Source of the DNA: GCA-2733415 sp964276095
GTDB taxonomy: Bacteria; Bacteroidota; Bacteroidia; Flavobacteriales; Flavobacteriaceae
NCBI GenBank assembly: GCA_964276095.1
Contig: CAXYDR010000003.1
Coordinates: 310,001-374,000 of the forward strand
Reading direction: 5' to 3'
Length of the DNA stretch: 64,000 nt
Shown here: positions 23,859 through 34,300 of the stretch, piece by piece
How the letters are laid out: every line of letters starts with the position of its first letter
Numbering within the stretch: position 1 is the first letter of the stretch
Notes under the pieces: generated by a model
Databases searched by the model: none
What the model was told of the DNA's origin: nothing
The model's input: the letters and a program-made list of their open reading frames with translations, nothing else
Position numbers and translations under genes: made by a program

Positions 23859-25688
23859 ATGAAAAAAATAATAAACAGATTATTACCGTTTATAAAGCAA
23901 TACAAGAGAAATGTTGTTTTAAATGTTATTTTTAACATTTTAAATGCTTTTTTCGGAACACTATCTTTCATCTCTTTAATTCCAATGATGAATGTTTTAT
24001 TTGATAAAACACAAGTAGTTACAAAGGCTCCCGTATACGAAGGTATTTCAAATTCTTTTAGTTACGGTAAAGAACTTATGTACTACAACATCTCTAATTT
24101 ACTAGAAAGCGGAGATGAAAAAATGGCTTTATTAATAGTAGTTTCTTTAGTAATATCTACTTTTCTATTCAAAAATTTATTTGGCTATTTTGCCGCACAA
24201 AACATGATGTTCCTTAGGAATGGTGTACTAACAGACTTAAGAGGTGTATTGTATAAAAAAATAATAAACCTACCCATCTCTTTCTATTCTCAAAAAAGAA
24301 AAGGAGATGTTATGGCCAGAATGCTAGGTGATATTGGTGAGATGCAAAATTCTTTTTTTATTATTTTAGAATTAATTGTTAGAGAACCTTTAACTATATT
24401 CTTCTCAATTTATTTCATGTGTCTAATTAGTTGGAAACTTACTATTTTTGTATTTTTATTCCTCCCTATTGCAGGCTTTATTATTTCAAGAATTGGTAAA
24501 AGTTTAAAAGCACAATCTCTAGAAGCACAACAAGAGTCTGGTCAATTAATTTCAATAGTTGAAGAAACATTATCCGGTTTAAAAGTTATAAAAAGCTATA
24601 ATGCTGAAGGAAATTTTTTTAATAAATTTAACGACTCAATAAATAGGTTATTAAACCTATCTAACAATATTGGGAACAAAAATAATTTGGCAGGACCATT
24701 GAGCGAAACAATGGGAATTATAACTATTGCTATTTTATTATGGTATGGTGGTAGTTTAGTTTTAGTAGACAAATCTATTGAAGGCGTGGAGTTTCTTTCA
24801 TTTATGGGATTAGCCTACAACATCTTAACACCTGCAAAAGCAATCAGTAAAGCTTCTTATAGAGTTAAAAATGGAATGGCTGCTGCTGAAAGAGTTTTTG
24901 AAATAATGGACCAAGAAACTACCATTCCTGATTTACCAAATGCTAAAACCACCAATAGTTTTAAAGAGAAAATTGAACTTAAAAATATTTCTTTTAAATA
25001 TGAAGATGATTATGTGTTAAAAGATTTTTCATTAAAAATTCCTAAAGGAAAAACAATTGCCTTAGTTGGGCAATCGGGAAGTGGAAAATCTACCATAGCT
25101 AACTTATTAACTCGTTTTTACGACGTAGACAAAGGAGAAATTAATATTGATGGAGAAAACATTAAAGACATCACTAAGCACTCTTTACGCTCATTAATGG
25201 GACTGGTTACACAAGACTCTATTTTATTTAATGACTCTATAAAATACAACATCAAACTAAGTAATGAAAACGCTACAGATGAAGAGGTGATTGAAGCTCT
25301 AAAAATAGCCAATGCTTGGGAATTTGTAAAAGAACTTCCTAGCGGGATTGACACCAATATTGGTGATGGTGGAGGAAAACTATCAGGAGGACAAAAACAA
25401 CGTCTGTCAATTGCCAGGGCAGTTTTAAAAAACCCACCTATCATGGTTTTAGATGAAGCTACTTCAGCCTTAGATACTGAATCAGAAAAACTAGTACAAG
25501 TTGCTCTGGAAAACATGATGAAAAACAGAACTTCTGTAGTTATTGCTCACAGACTTTCTACTATTAAAAAAGCTGACCTCATTATTGTAATGAGAAAAGG
25601 AGAAATTGTCGAACAAGGTAATCATGATGATTTACTTGCAAAAGACGGTATGTACAAAAGACTAGTTGAAATGCAATCTATTGCATAA
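23859..25688 (+). CDS. ABC exporter, fused permease and ATPase (MsbA-like)
   Basis: 609 residues. An N-terminal ABC type 1 transmembrane domain with six hydrophobic helices (to about 340) is followed by a nucleotide-binding domain with Walker A GQSGSGKST, the Q-loop TQDSILF, signature LSGGQKQR, Walker B IMVLDEATSALD and the H-loop IAHRLST. The FYSQKRKGDVMARM intracellular-loop motif is typical of MsbA/lipid A exporters. It probably flips a lipid or lipid-linked glycan; MsbA identity is not proven. It is directly coupled to the upstream mutase gene and ends in a strong terminator. Confidence 0.92.
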   Translation: MKKIINRLLPFIKQYKRNVVLNVIFNILNAFFGTLSFISLIPMMNVLFDKTQVVTKAPVYEGISNSFSYGKELMYYNISNLLESGDEKMALLIVVSLVISTFLFKNLFGYFAAQNMMFLRNGVLTDLRGVLYKKIINLPISFYSQKRKGDVMARMLGDIGEMQNSFFIILELIVREPLTIFFSIYFMCLISWKLTIFVFLFLPIAGFIISRIGKSLKAQSLEAQQESGQLISIVEETLSGLKVIKSYNAEGNFFNKFNDSINRLLNLSNNIGNKNNLAGPLSETMGIITIAILLWYGGSLVLVDKSIEGVEFLSFMGLAYNILTPAKAISKASYRVKNGMAAAERVFEIMDQETTIPDLPNAKTTNSFKEKIELKNISFKYEDDYVLKDFSLKIPKGKTIALVGQSGSGKSTIANLLTRFYDVDKGEINIDGENIKDITKHSLRSLMGLVTQDSILFNDSIKYNIKLSNENATDEEVIEALKIANAWEFVKELPSGIDTNIGDGGGKLSGGQKQRLSIARAVLKNPPIMVLDEATSALDTESEKLVQVALENMMKNRTSVVIAHRLSTIKKADLIIVMRKGEIVEQGNHDDLLAKDGMYKRLVEMQSIA

Positions 25689-25711
25689 AGTATATTTTAC
25701 TATAGCAAACA

Positions 25712-25744
25712 AAAAGGCGAAACATAAGTTTCGCCTTTTATTTT
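25712..25744 (+). terminator. Intrinsic terminator after the ABC exporter
   Basis: AAAAGGCGAAAC-ATAA-GTTTCGCCTTTT, a perfect 12-bp stem and tetraloop, followed by a T-rich tail. Confidence 0.9.
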
Positions 25745-25958
25745 TTAGTGACTACACAAAAAAGTTGGGGCTTTTAACATGTAGTTTTAACACTAATCCT
25801 TTAAAATAATAAAACAAATATATAACCAATAACGTTACAATCAAAGTATTTGTTGTTTTTTACCGAAGATTATTGCCTTTAGTCGATGTTTATTATTAAT
25901 CAATAACTTCTATTAAACCTTTTCTTACTTTTAGAGTCACAGAGTCTTACACACAAAA

Positions 25959-26498
25959 ATGACAGAACAGGAACTCATAGCATCTCTTAAGAACCCAAAC
26001 ACTTTAAATAGTGCTTTTAAGGAATTGCTAAGTCAGTATAAAGAACGGCTGTATTGGCATGTCAGAAAAATAGTTTTAGATCATGATGATACAGATGATG
26101 TATTACAAAACACCTTCATTAAAATATATAAAAACATTGGCAAGTTTAAAGGAGATAGCAAATTATATTCCTGGATGTACCGTATCGCAACAAATGAATC
26201 TATCACATTTATCAATCAAAGAGCAAAAAAAAACAATAGCGCTACAGAAGAGGTACAACAAGTATTATTAAACAACTTAACCTCTGATGAATATTTTGAT
26301 GGTGACGAAGCTCAAATAAAGCTTCAAAGAGCAATAGCCACTTTACCACAAAAACAACAATTGGTTTTTAATATGAAATATTTTGATGCAATTAAGTATA
26401 AAGAAATGTCTGAAATCTTAGAAACATCTGAGGGAGCTTTGAAGGCCTCATATCATATTGCTTCAAAAAAAATAGAGGAGTATATTTTAAACAACTAA
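25959..26498 (+). CDS. ECF-type RNA polymerase sigma factor
   Basis: 179 residues. Region 2 is ERLYWHVRKIVLDHDDTDDVLQNTFIKIYKNIGKFKGDSKLYSWMYRIATNES-like sequence (about 29-85), with the DDVLQNTF core-binding signature. Region 4 is ALPQKQQLVF-type (here ATLPQKQQLVFNMKYFDAIKYKEMSEILETSEGALKASYH), a helix-turn-helix for -35 recognition. It heads a three-gene unit with a single-span membrane protein and a Spy/CpxP-like periplasmic protein, so it is probably an envelope-stress sigma factor held by the second gene. The 270-bp upstream gap has no unambiguous consensus promoter. Confidence 0.92.
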   Translation: MTEQELIASLKNPNTLNSAFKELLSQYKERLYWHVRKIVLDHDDTDDVLQNTFIKIYKNIGKFKGDSKLYSWMYRIATNESITFINQRAKKNNSATEEVQQVLLNNLTSDEYFDGDEAQIKLQRAIATLPQKQQLVFNMKYFDAIKYKEMSEILETSEGALKASYHIASKKIEEYILNN

Positions 26499-26574
26499 TT
26501 TTACTTAATCAAAAATACAAAACCTATGAATAGACTATTATTTTTTGTCTTTAAGTAAAGTATTAATTAAAAAT

Positions 26575-26586
26575 CCCACAAGTGGG
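26575..26586 (+). repeat. Small hairpin between sigma factor and membrane partner
   Basis: CCCAC-AA-GTGGG, followed by TTAA. It is reminiscent of the TCCC/GGGA hairpins before trp genes, here 36 nt before the preferred ATG at 26623. Confidence 0.35.
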
Positions 26587-26622
26587 TTAAACCTTTTTCA
26601 TTTATTAGCGTCTAAAATACAA

Positions 26623-27138
26623 ATGCATACAGATAACAAACATATAAAAACCGGATTTAAAACTCCAGATAATTATTTTGAAAGCTTTGATGAAAAGCTA
26701 TTAAATAAACTATCCATAAAAACTGATGTCCAAGTTGAGAACAAAACTGGATTTAAAGTTCCTGAAGGATATTTTGATTCTTTTGAAAAGGAGTTGATGA
26801 ATAAAATTAAAAAAACTGAACCTAAAGTAATTTCAATTTTTAACAAGAAAAATTTCTATTATGTTGCCAGCGTAGCTGCAATACTTATTTTTAGCCTTTT
26901 TATTATAAACCCTACATATTCAGACCCAATCACTTTTGATAACCTTGAATATGCATCGATTGAAGAATATATTAACACAGAGAGTTTAGACATCTCTGCA
27001 ATGGAGTTAGCTGACCTTTATGGTGTAGAAACAAATGATTTAGACAATATCTCTTTTTTAGAAATTGATGACGAAAACATTTTAGAGTACTTATCTGAAG
27101 AAACAACTTCTGACGACTATTATGATAATGAACTATAA
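26623..27138 (+). CDS. Single-pass membrane protein, probable partner of the ECF sigma factor
   Basis: 171 residues from the ATG at 26623; an upstream TTG at 26545 in the same frame would add 26 residues unlike the rest. The N-terminal cytoplasmic part contains two copies of a 20-residue motif: GFKTPDNYFESFDEKLLNKL at 11-30 and GFKVPEGYFDSFEKELMNKI at 43-62. One transmembrane helix follows at about 79-97, and the outer part is very acidic (EEYINTESLDI ... DDENILEYLSEE). The order sigma, membrane protein, periplasmic protein and the topology fit an anti-sigma factor, but there is no zinc HxxxCxxC anti-sigma motif. Function is inferred from context. Confidence 0.75.
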   Translation: MHTDNKHIKTGFKTPDNYFESFDEKLLNKLSIKTDVQVENKTGFKVPEGYFDSFEKELMNKIKKTEPKVISIFNKKNFYYVASVAAILIFSLFIINPTYSDPITFDNLEYASIEEYINTESLDISAMELADLYGVETNDLDNISFLEIDDENILEYLSEETTSDDYYDNEL

Positions 27139-27151
27139 AACGACATATACA

Positions 27152-27634
27152 ATGAAACAACTTTTATCTTTATTAATTGCGCTACTATTTATTAGTACAG
27201 CTTTTGCTCAACATCCAAAGAGACAGAAAATAAAAGCTTTAAAGGCAGCACATATTACATCCGAATTAAACTTGACAAGTAGTGAAGCTGAAAAGTTTTG
27301 GCCAATTTATAATGCCTCAGAAAAAAAACACCATCAATTACGTAATGAATCAAGACAACTACGTAGAAAATTAAAAGAAGGTTTTGATGCAATTTCTGAA
27401 AGTGAGGCTAAAGATGTTTTACAAAAATCAATTGATTTACAAAATAGAATGCATCAAGAACAAAATAAATTAACAGCAGATTTAATTCAATTCTTACCCG
27501 CTAAAAAAATCATTTTACTAAAAAAAGCTGAAGAAGATTTTACTCGAAAATTAATCAAGAAATTTAAAGACCATAGAGGCCGAGGAAAAGATGGTGACAC
27601 ACCACCTCCACATGGTGATAGAGGTCCACAGTAA
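27152..27634 (+). CDS. Spy/CpxP-like periplasmic protein, putative sensor of the ECF sigma factor
   Basis: 160 residues from the ATG at 27152, which begins a good signal peptide (MKQLLSLLIALLFISTAFAQ); an ATG at 27122 would give an awkward extension overlapping the previous gene. The mature part is almost entirely helical and charged (SELNLTSSEAEKFWPIYNAS, LRNESRQLRRKL, QNRMHQEQNKLTADLIQFL), with the LTxxEAxxFWPIY pattern of CpxP/Spy-like proteins, in which helices cradle misfolded partners. A Gly/Pro/Asp-rich tail closes it. Such proteins in flavobacteria are often annotated as sensors of ECF sigma factors. Confidence 0.8.
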   Translation: MKQLLSLLIALLFISTAFAQHPKRQKIKALKAAHITSELNLTSSEAEKFWPIYNASEKKHHQLRNESRQLRRKLKEGFDAISESEAKDVLQKSIDLQNRMHQEQNKLTADLIQFLPAKKIILLKKAEEDFTRKLIKKFKDHRGRGKDGDTPPPHGDRGPQ

Positions 27635-27730
27635 AAAAATGACTTCGATATAAGTAAATGAAGTATGATTATAACCAATATCATTTTTCATTCAAGTTAA
27701 GCTTCGTATAGTTAAAACGACCGGTGGAAT

Positions 27731-27770
27731 TAAATAAAAAAGGAAGCATTCGCTCCCTTTTTTATTTAAA
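27731..27770. terminator. Bidirectional terminator overlapping the stop of the BNR lipoprotein gene
   Basis: AAATAAAAAAGG / CCTTTTTTATTT stem with an inner AGC/GCT extension and ATTC loop. A-runs and T-runs flank it on both sides. The minus-strand stop codon at 27762-27764 lies inside the 3' arm. Confidence 0.8.
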
Positions 27771-28802
27771 CTTTAATTTTGAAATCCTACCATTACCCGC
27801 AGCATAAGCCGTACTATCATTTAAAAATCGAATGGTATAAAAACCCTCATCACTTAAATGCTTCCATGTATTACCAAAATCTTTCGAGTAATCAATCCCA
27901 TTAAACCCAACGGCAACTAATGCTTTTCCTGTACTATTCGGTATAAATTGTACGCAACTTCTGTATCCAGGAGACTTTCCATTAGCTACAACACTCCATG
28001 TTTTACCGCCATCAATAGTTTTTATCTTATTCTGTTTATTTGCCTCCGGCTGAGTATAATCTCCTCCAATTGCAAATCCTATATTTTCATCATAAAAATC
28101 AATTGAATATATTCCTGAAGAACCTACACCTTGAATAATTGGTGTATCAAAAACTTTCCAGGATTTTCCTTTATTAGACGAAAACAACACTCTACTTGCT
28201 TTTCCACCAGTTGCTACCCAAGTATTATCTCCTATAATCTTAATATTAGTATCACTTGCAGCAAACGCTGCTTCTCCTTCAATTACTTTTGGAGCAATTT
28301 CACAAGATTGCTTTTCCCAAGTATTTCCACCATTTCTAGTGACAATAATAGACATACAACCATCTGTTTGATCTCCTATAGCAATACCCTCCTTATCGTC
28401 CCAGAACTCCATTGAATCATAAAACACTTTTTCATGTGCTTCTTTATAAACTAATATCCCATTTTTATATACTAACCCAGGGTTAGTAATACTTATGGTA
28501 AATACAGATTTGTTGGTACAAGCTAAAGCCCTAAAATTAGGCTTATGTATTGTATCTCTTTTATAAAGGTTAACAAACTCGTTAGAGTTTTCTTTCTTTA
28601 TCATTGTAGCCCCATTAGAAGTAGCTATTACAATATCCCCTTTATTAATTTCTAAAGCTCTTACATTTAACAATGAATCCTGTAAAATAGTTTCAACTTC
28701 AATTACATTATAGTCTCGAGTAACTTTATTTTCTGTGTTTTTACAACTTAAAAAAGCACACATCGCAACACTTATTAATAATAATCGACTCATAACATTC
28801 AT
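27762..28802 (-). CDS. BNR-repeat/Ycf48-like beta-propeller lipoprotein
   Basis: 346 residues from the ATG complementary to 28800-28802; the longer open frame to 28886 would run across the start of the divergent gene at 28862. The signal (MSRLLLISVAMCAFLSC) ends in a lipobox cysteine. The rest is a beta-propeller with repeated sialidase-type Asp-box sequences: TRNGGNTWEKQ, SSNKGKSWKVF, TIDGGKTWSVV and SKDFGNTWKHL. Annotated relatives are called oxidoreductase or photosystem II assembly-like proteins; the sequence only supports a surface or periplasmic propeller. No catalytic sialidase arginines are evident. Confidence 0.85.
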   Translation of the reverse strand: MNVMSRLLLISVAMCAFLSCKNTENKVTRDYNVIEVETILQDSLLNVRALEINKGDIVIATSNGATMIKKENSNEFVNLYKRDTIHKPNFRALACTNKSVFTISITNPGLVYKNGILVYKEAHEKVFYDSMEFWDDKEGIAIGDQTDGCMSIIVTRNGGNTWEKQSCEIAPKVIEGEAAFAASDTNIKIIGDNTWVATGGKASRVLFSSNKGKSWKVFDTPIIQGVGSSGIYSIDFYDENIGFAIGGDYTQPEANKQNKIKTIDGGKTWSVVANGKSPGYRSCVQFIPNSTGKALVAVGFNGIDYSKDFGNTWKHLSDEGFYTIRFLNDSTAYAAGNGRISKLKFK

Positions 28803-28861
28803 TTTTCGTAAATATACAATACTTTTGCAGGCTGATTTATTCAATCCTATAATATATCCAA

Positions 28862-30070
28862 ATGAGATTACATAGAAACTTAACATACGCAGTAATTGAT
28901 AGTATTAGAGATGTCTTTAACGATGACATGTACGCTGGAAAAGCTGTAGAACAAGCTTTAAGACGTGACAAACGTTGGGGTTCTCGTGACCGTAAATTTG
29001 TTGCTGAAACTATTTATGACATCATCCGTTGGAAGCGTTTATATGCTGAAATCGCAGAAGTAAGTGAGCCTTTTACACGTCCGAATTTATGGAGACTATT
29101 CTCTGTTTGGTGTGTATTAAGAGGTATTGAATTGCCAGATTGGAGTCAAATTGAACCAACACCAGCAAGAAGGATAAAAGGTAGATTTGATGAATTATCT
29201 AAAATTAGAAAGTTCAAAGAGTCTATTCCAGATTGGATTGATGAAATTGGTGTTAAAGAACTTGGAGAAAAAGTTTGGACTAAAGAAATAGCTGCTTTAA
29301 ACATACAAGCCGAAGTAATTTTAAGAACCAACACACTTAAAACTACTAAAGAAGCCTTACAAGCAAAATTACTAGAAGAAGGAATTGAGACAGTTATTTT
29401 ACCTGATCATCCTGATGCTATAAAATTAGTGGAACGTGCTAATGTATTTAAAACCGAAGCTTTTAAAAATGGTTGGTTTGAAGTACAAGACGCATCTTCT
29501 CAATTAGTGGCTGCATATTTAGATGTAAAACCTGGAATGAAAGTTATTGATACTTGTGCAGGGGCTGGAGGTAAAACATTACATCTAGCTGCTTTAATGC
29601 AAAATAAAGGGCAATTAATTGCGATGGATATTTACGAAAGTAAATTGCGTAAATTAAAAGTTAGAGCAAAAAGAGGTGGTGTACATAATGTTGATCTAAA
29701 AGCAATTGAATCAACAAAACCTATTAAAAAATTACATGATAAAGCTGATAGAGTTTTAATTGATGCTCCATGTAGTGGTTTAGGAGTTTTAAGAAGAAAT
29801 CCCGATTCTAAGTGGAAATTACAACCTGAATTTTTAGATAATATTCGTAAAACACAACAAGAAATATTATGCAGTTATTCTAAAATGGTAAAACCTGGAG
29901 GAAAATTAGTTTACGCTACTTGTTCTGTGTTACCATCTGAAAACCAAGACCAAATAAAACAGTTCTTATCTACTAATGAAGAGTTTACATTTGTTTCTGA
30001 CAAAAAAATATTATCTTCGCAAAGTGGATATGATGGCTTTTATATGGCTTTATTAGAACGCAAAAAATAA
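28862..30070 (+). CDS. RsmB/NOP family RNA cytosine-C5 methyltransferase
   Basis: 402 residues. SAM-binding motif I is DTCAGAGGKTLHLA, the D-x-PCS motif is DAPCSGLGVLRRNPDSKW, and motif VI is YATCSVLPSENQDQI; the two cysteines are the catalytic pair of m5C methyltransferases. The N-terminal helical domain (LTYAVIDSIRDVF ... RRDKRWGSRDRKFVAETIYDI) resembles the NusB-like domain of RsmB. The likely target is 16S rRNA, but the position is not certain because bacterial RsmB and RsmF paralogues overlap. The gene is divergent from the BNR lipoprotein gene. Confidence 0.9.
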   Translation: MRLHRNLTYAVIDSIRDVFNDDMYAGKAVEQALRRDKRWGSRDRKFVAETIYDIIRWKRLYAEIAEVSEPFTRPNLWRLFSVWCVLRGIELPDWSQIEPTPARRIKGRFDELSKIRKFKESIPDWIDEIGVKELGEKVWTKEIAALNIQAEVILRTNTLKTTKEALQAKLLEEGIETVILPDHPDAIKLVERANVFKTEAFKNGWFEVQDASSQLVAAYLDVKPGMKVIDTCAGAGGKTLHLAALMQNKGQLIAMDIYESKLRKLKVRAKRGGVHNVDLKAIESTKPIKKLHDKADRVLIDAPCSGLGVLRRNPDSKWKLQPEFLDNIRKTQQEILCSYSKMVKPGGKLVYATCSVLPSENQDQIKQFLSTNEEFTFVSDKKILSSQSGYDGFYMALLERKK

Positions 30071-30122
30071 ATACCCCCAAAGAGGTTTAGTGGTTTTTAC
30101 TTCTTTTTAAAAAATACTTACT

Positions 30123-31271
30123 ATGAAAAAAATTACTTTATTAACTTTTTTATTTACCACTTTTATTAGTGTTGCTCAAATCCCTATAGGTTATTATGAT
30201 TACGCAACAGGCTCTGGATTCGTACTTAAAACTCAATTAAAAGAAATAATTGACAATGTTAATGATACGTCAATAACTGTTAATGAATACATTCAAGCTC
30301 CTAAATCCTACAATAACTTATGGACGCTATACAGGACATCTGATGATAGACCAAATCCAAATTATCCTGCAACAGAATCAAATGAAACCTTTCTTTGGGA
30401 AATGTATAGTGACTGTAATTTCATTTTTGGAACCGTAGCTAGCGGTGGTCATCAAGATGATGGTTTGGGTGGTGGAACTGAATGTAATAAGTACAATAGA
30501 GAACATTCATTTCCAAAAAGTTGGTGGGGAGGCAGTACTGGTTTAAATATTCACAATGATCCTTTTCATGTTATCCCTAGTGATAAAAAAGTTAATAACA
30601 TCAGAGGTAATTTAGCTTACTCTGAGGTTGCAGTAGCCAACTACACTTCGGCAAATGGATCAAAAAGAGGAACCAGTAGTATTTCAGGGCCAATAGGTGA
30701 TGTATTTGAACCAGCAAACCAATATAAAGGAGACATTGCTCGTGGTTTATTATATGTTGCTGTACGTTATCAAGATGATATCGCTTCCTGGGAAAACAAT
30801 AATCCTGGTGGGGACAATATGTTAGATGGTAGTTCTGATAAAGTATTTGAACAATGGGCTCTAGATATGTTGTATAGTTGGCATTTAGCAGACCCTGTTA
30901 GTCCAAAAGAAATAGATAGAAACGAGACAATTTACGGCTCTCAAAACAATAGAAACCCATTTATTGATCACCCTGAATGGGTAAACGAAATATGGGGAAC
31001 TGTTCTTGCAGTTGAGGACTATGTAGCTAATGATTTTAATATTCACCCAAACCCAACTTATTCAAGTACGGTTTATATCAATAAAGGGAATAATACTATT
31101 AATCAGTTAGAATTGTATTCTATTAGTGGTAAGTTAATCTTAACTAAAAAAATAAACACCCAAAATTCGGTGATTACTTTAGATAATCTTGATAAAGTGG
31201 CTTCAGGAATGTACTTGTTAAAAATACATACTGATAAGAATAGTGTGGTCAAAAAATTAGTAATTAACTAA
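30123..31271 (+). CDS. Secreted endonuclease I family protein with T9SS sorting domain
   Basis: 382 residues. A signal peptide (residues 1-19, ending SVAQ) is followed by an endonuclease I domain with the metal-finger motif NREHSFPKSWWGG (Asn125 to His128) and the LNIHNDPFHVIPSD and RGNLAYSEV segments. The last 75 residues form a type A T9SS C-terminal domain, with DFNIHPNPTYSSTVYI, ISGKLILTKK and SGMYLLKIHT. It would be exported across the outer membrane to degrade extracellular DNA or RNA, probably for nutrient uptake. A terminator follows. Confidence 0.93.
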   Translation: MKKITLLTFLFTTFISVAQIPIGYYDYATGSGFVLKTQLKEIIDNVNDTSITVNEYIQAPKSYNNLWTLYRTSDDRPNPNYPATESNETFLWEMYSDCNFIFGTVASGGHQDDGLGGGTECNKYNREHSFPKSWWGGSTGLNIHNDPFHVIPSDKKVNNIRGNLAYSEVAVANYTSANGSKRGTSSISGPIGDVFEPANQYKGDIARGLLYVAVRYQDDIASWENNNPGGDNMLDGSSDKVFEQWALDMLYSWHLADPVSPKEIDRNETIYGSQNNRNPFIDHPEWVNEIWGTVLAVEDYVANDFNIHPNPTYSSTVYINKGNNTINQLELYSISGKLILTKKINTQNSVITLDNLDKVASGMYLLKIHTDKNSVVKKLVIN

Positions 31272-31287
31272 AAATATTCAACTATTT

Positions 31288-31315
31288 AAAAAGCGGCTTT
31301 TTAGTCGCTTTTTTT
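31288..31315 (+). terminator. Intrinsic terminator after endonuclease I
   Basis: AAAAAGCG / CGCTTTTT stem with a 10-nt loop and a T-run. Confidence 0.75.
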
Positions 31316-31338
31316 ATGCAATATCTTTAACAAATACG

Positions 31339-31346
31339 TACTTTTG
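31339..31346 (+). promoter_or_regulatory. -7 box TACTTTTG of purL
   Basis: Exact TAnnTTTG match, 33 nt before the purL ATG at 31380. No clear -33 TTG is present. I see no purine riboswitch core in the short leader. Confidence 0.5.
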
Positions 31347-31379
31347 CATCTTTTAACAACACAACAAAAACGTTAATAG

Positions 31380-34300
31380 ATGATTCATTTCTTTGGAAAC
31401 ACAAACAGCACAGTATTTGCTGTACAAACAACAAAAGAACTTTCTAACGAAGCAGTTGAAAAACTGACTTGGTTATTTGGTAATCAACCTAAAATAAACG
31501 CGGCGTCTCTTGACGCTTTTTTTATTGGTCCTAGAGCTGCAATGATTTCTCCTTGGAGTACCAATGCGGTTGAGATTACGCAAAACATGACTATTGAAGG
31601 AATCATCCGTATTGAAGAGTACAAAAGTACTACAGAAAACAATACCGATTTTGATCCAATGTTATCTCAGAAATTTTCTGAATTAAATCAAGAAATTTTT
31701 ACCATTGATGTAAAGCCAGAAGCGGTTTTAGATATCGATGATATTGCTGCTTATAACAAACAAGAAGGATTAGCTTTAAGTGATGAAGAAGTAGTTTATT
31801 TAGAAGAAATGGCCGCTAAAATTGGTAGAAAATTAACCGATTCAGAAGTCTTCGGATTCTCTCAAGTAAACTCTGAGCACTGTCGTCATAAAATATTCAA
31901 CGGAACATTTATTATTGACGGAGAAGAAATGCCTTCTTCTTTATTCAAGTTAATTAAGAAAACATCAGCTGAAACTCCAAAAGGAATTGTTTCCGCATAT
32001 AAAGATAATGTTGCTTTTATTGAAGGACCAACGGTAACTCAATTTGCACCAAAATCCGCTGATAAGCCAGATTTTTACCAAGAAACTGAATTCAATTCTG
32101 TAATTTCATTAAAAGCAGAAACACATAACTTCCCTACAACTGTTGAGCCTTTTAATGGTGCTGCAACTGGAGCTGGTGGAGAAATTAGAGATAGACTTGC
32201 TGGAGGAAAAGGATCTTTACCTTTAGCCGGAACAGCAGTTTACATGACTTCTTATTCTCGTTTAGAAGAAAACAGACCTTGGGAACAAGGAATGGACGAG
32301 CGTAAATGGTTATACCAAACTCCAATGGACATTTTAATTAAAGCCTCTAACGGAGCATCTGACTTTGGAAACAAATTCGGACAACCATTAATTACAGGTT
32401 CTGTATTAACATTTGAACATAACGAAGACGCTAGAAAACTTGGTTTCGATAAAGTAATCATGCAAGCTGGAGGTATTGGATATGGTAAAGCGGAACAAGC
32501 ATTAAAAGATACTCCTGAAGAGGGAGATAAAATAGTAATATTAGGTGGTGAAAACTACCGTATTGGTATGGGTGGTGCTGCTGTATCATCTGCAGATACT
32601 GGAGGTAACAGTGCAGGTATTGAATTAAATGCCATTCAACGTTCTAACCCAGAAATGCAAAAACGTGCTGCCAATGCTGTAAGAGGTATGGTAGAAAGTG
32701 ACATCAACCCAATCGTATCTATTCATGATCATGGTGCTGGTGGGCATTTAAATTGTTTATCAGAATTAGTTGAAGATACAGGAGGAAAAATAGATTTAGA
32801 TAAATTACCTGTTGGCGATCCTACACTATCTGCTAAAGAAATTATCGGAAACGAATCTCAGGAACGTATGGGATTAGTCATTGGTAAAAAAGATGTAGAC
32901 ACTTTACAACGTATTGCAGATCGTGAACGTTCTCCAATGTACGAAGTTGGTGATGTTACTAATGATGATCGTTTTACATTCGAATCTAAAACTACTGGTG
33001 AAAAACCAATGGATTTAGAGTTGTCTGATATGTTTGGAAGCTCTCCAAAAACAATTATGAATGATAAAACTATTGTTCGTAATTATGATGAAATTACATA
33101 CGATGTAAAAAATATTGACAACTACTTAAATCAAGTATTACAGTTAGAAGCTGTTGCTTGTAAAGACTGGTTGACAAACAAAGTTGATAGATGTGTTGGC
33201 GGAAAAGTAGCAAAACAACAATGTGCTGGTCCGTTACAATTACCGTTAAACAATGTTGGTGTAATGGCTTTAGACTATAAGTCTACAGAAGGTGTTGCCA
33301 CTTCTATTGGTCACGCTCCTATTAGCGCATTGATTGATCCTGTTGCAGGAAGTAGAAACGCTATTGCAGAGTCATTATCAAATATTATTTGGGCTCCATT
33401 AAAAGACGGTTTATCATCTGTGTCACTTTCAGCAAACTGGATGTGGCCTTGTAAAAACGAAGGGGAAGACGCTCGTTTATACAAAGCAGTTAAAGGAATT
33501 TCAGATTTCGCTATTGAATTAGGAATCAACGTACCTACCGGTAAAGATTCGTTATCTATGAAGCAAAAGTATCCTAATGAGGAGGTAATTTCTCCAGGTA
33601 CTGTTGTTATTTCTGCAGGAGCTAATTGTAATGACATCAATAAAATTGTTGAGCCAGTTTTCAAAACTGGAAAAGGAAATGTATACTACATTAACTTATC
33701 TCAAGATAACTTTAAATTAGGAGGGTCTTCTTTTGCTCAAGTAATGAACAAAATTGGAGCAGAAACTTCTACTATTAAAAATGCTGCTACATTTAAAACA
33801 GCATTTAACACCATACAAGATTTAATTAAGGCAGATAAAATTGTTGCAGGACACGATGTTGCTTCTGGTGGATTAATTACTACTTTATTAGAATTATGTT
33901 TTGCTGATAATAATATTGGAGCAAATCTTGATTTAACTAAATTAGGAGAAGCCGACTCTATTAAAGTATTATTCTCAGAAAATAATGGTATCGTTTTACA
34001 AGCGGTTGATAACAGTATCGAAAAAGTGTTAACTGAAAACAATGTTGAATTCTTTAACATTGGAGAAGTTACTGCTGCTAATGAAGTAAATATCATTAAC
34101 AATTCAGATACTTTCAACTTTAATGTATCAGAATTGAGAGATACTTGGTTCAGAACCTCAGCTTTATTAGACGCTAAGCAATGTGCTAACAATAAAGGAG
34201 AGGAACGTTTTATCAACTACAAGTACCAAGCTTTAGACTACACCTTCCCTACTCACTTTACAGGAAAAATTGCTGATGCAGTTGGTACTGTTAACGGAGC

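Noticed and set aside
28803..28886. N-terminal extension of the BNR lipoprotein gene
   Set aside because: It would cross the start of the divergent RsmB-like gene and place a non-signal segment before a clear lipoprotein signal.
31347..31379. Purine riboswitch before purL
   Set aside because: The leader after the predicted transcript start is far too short for a purine aptamer.
33311..34216. Minus-strand ORFs inside purL
   Set aside because: Antisense shadows of a long, unambiguous coding sequence.
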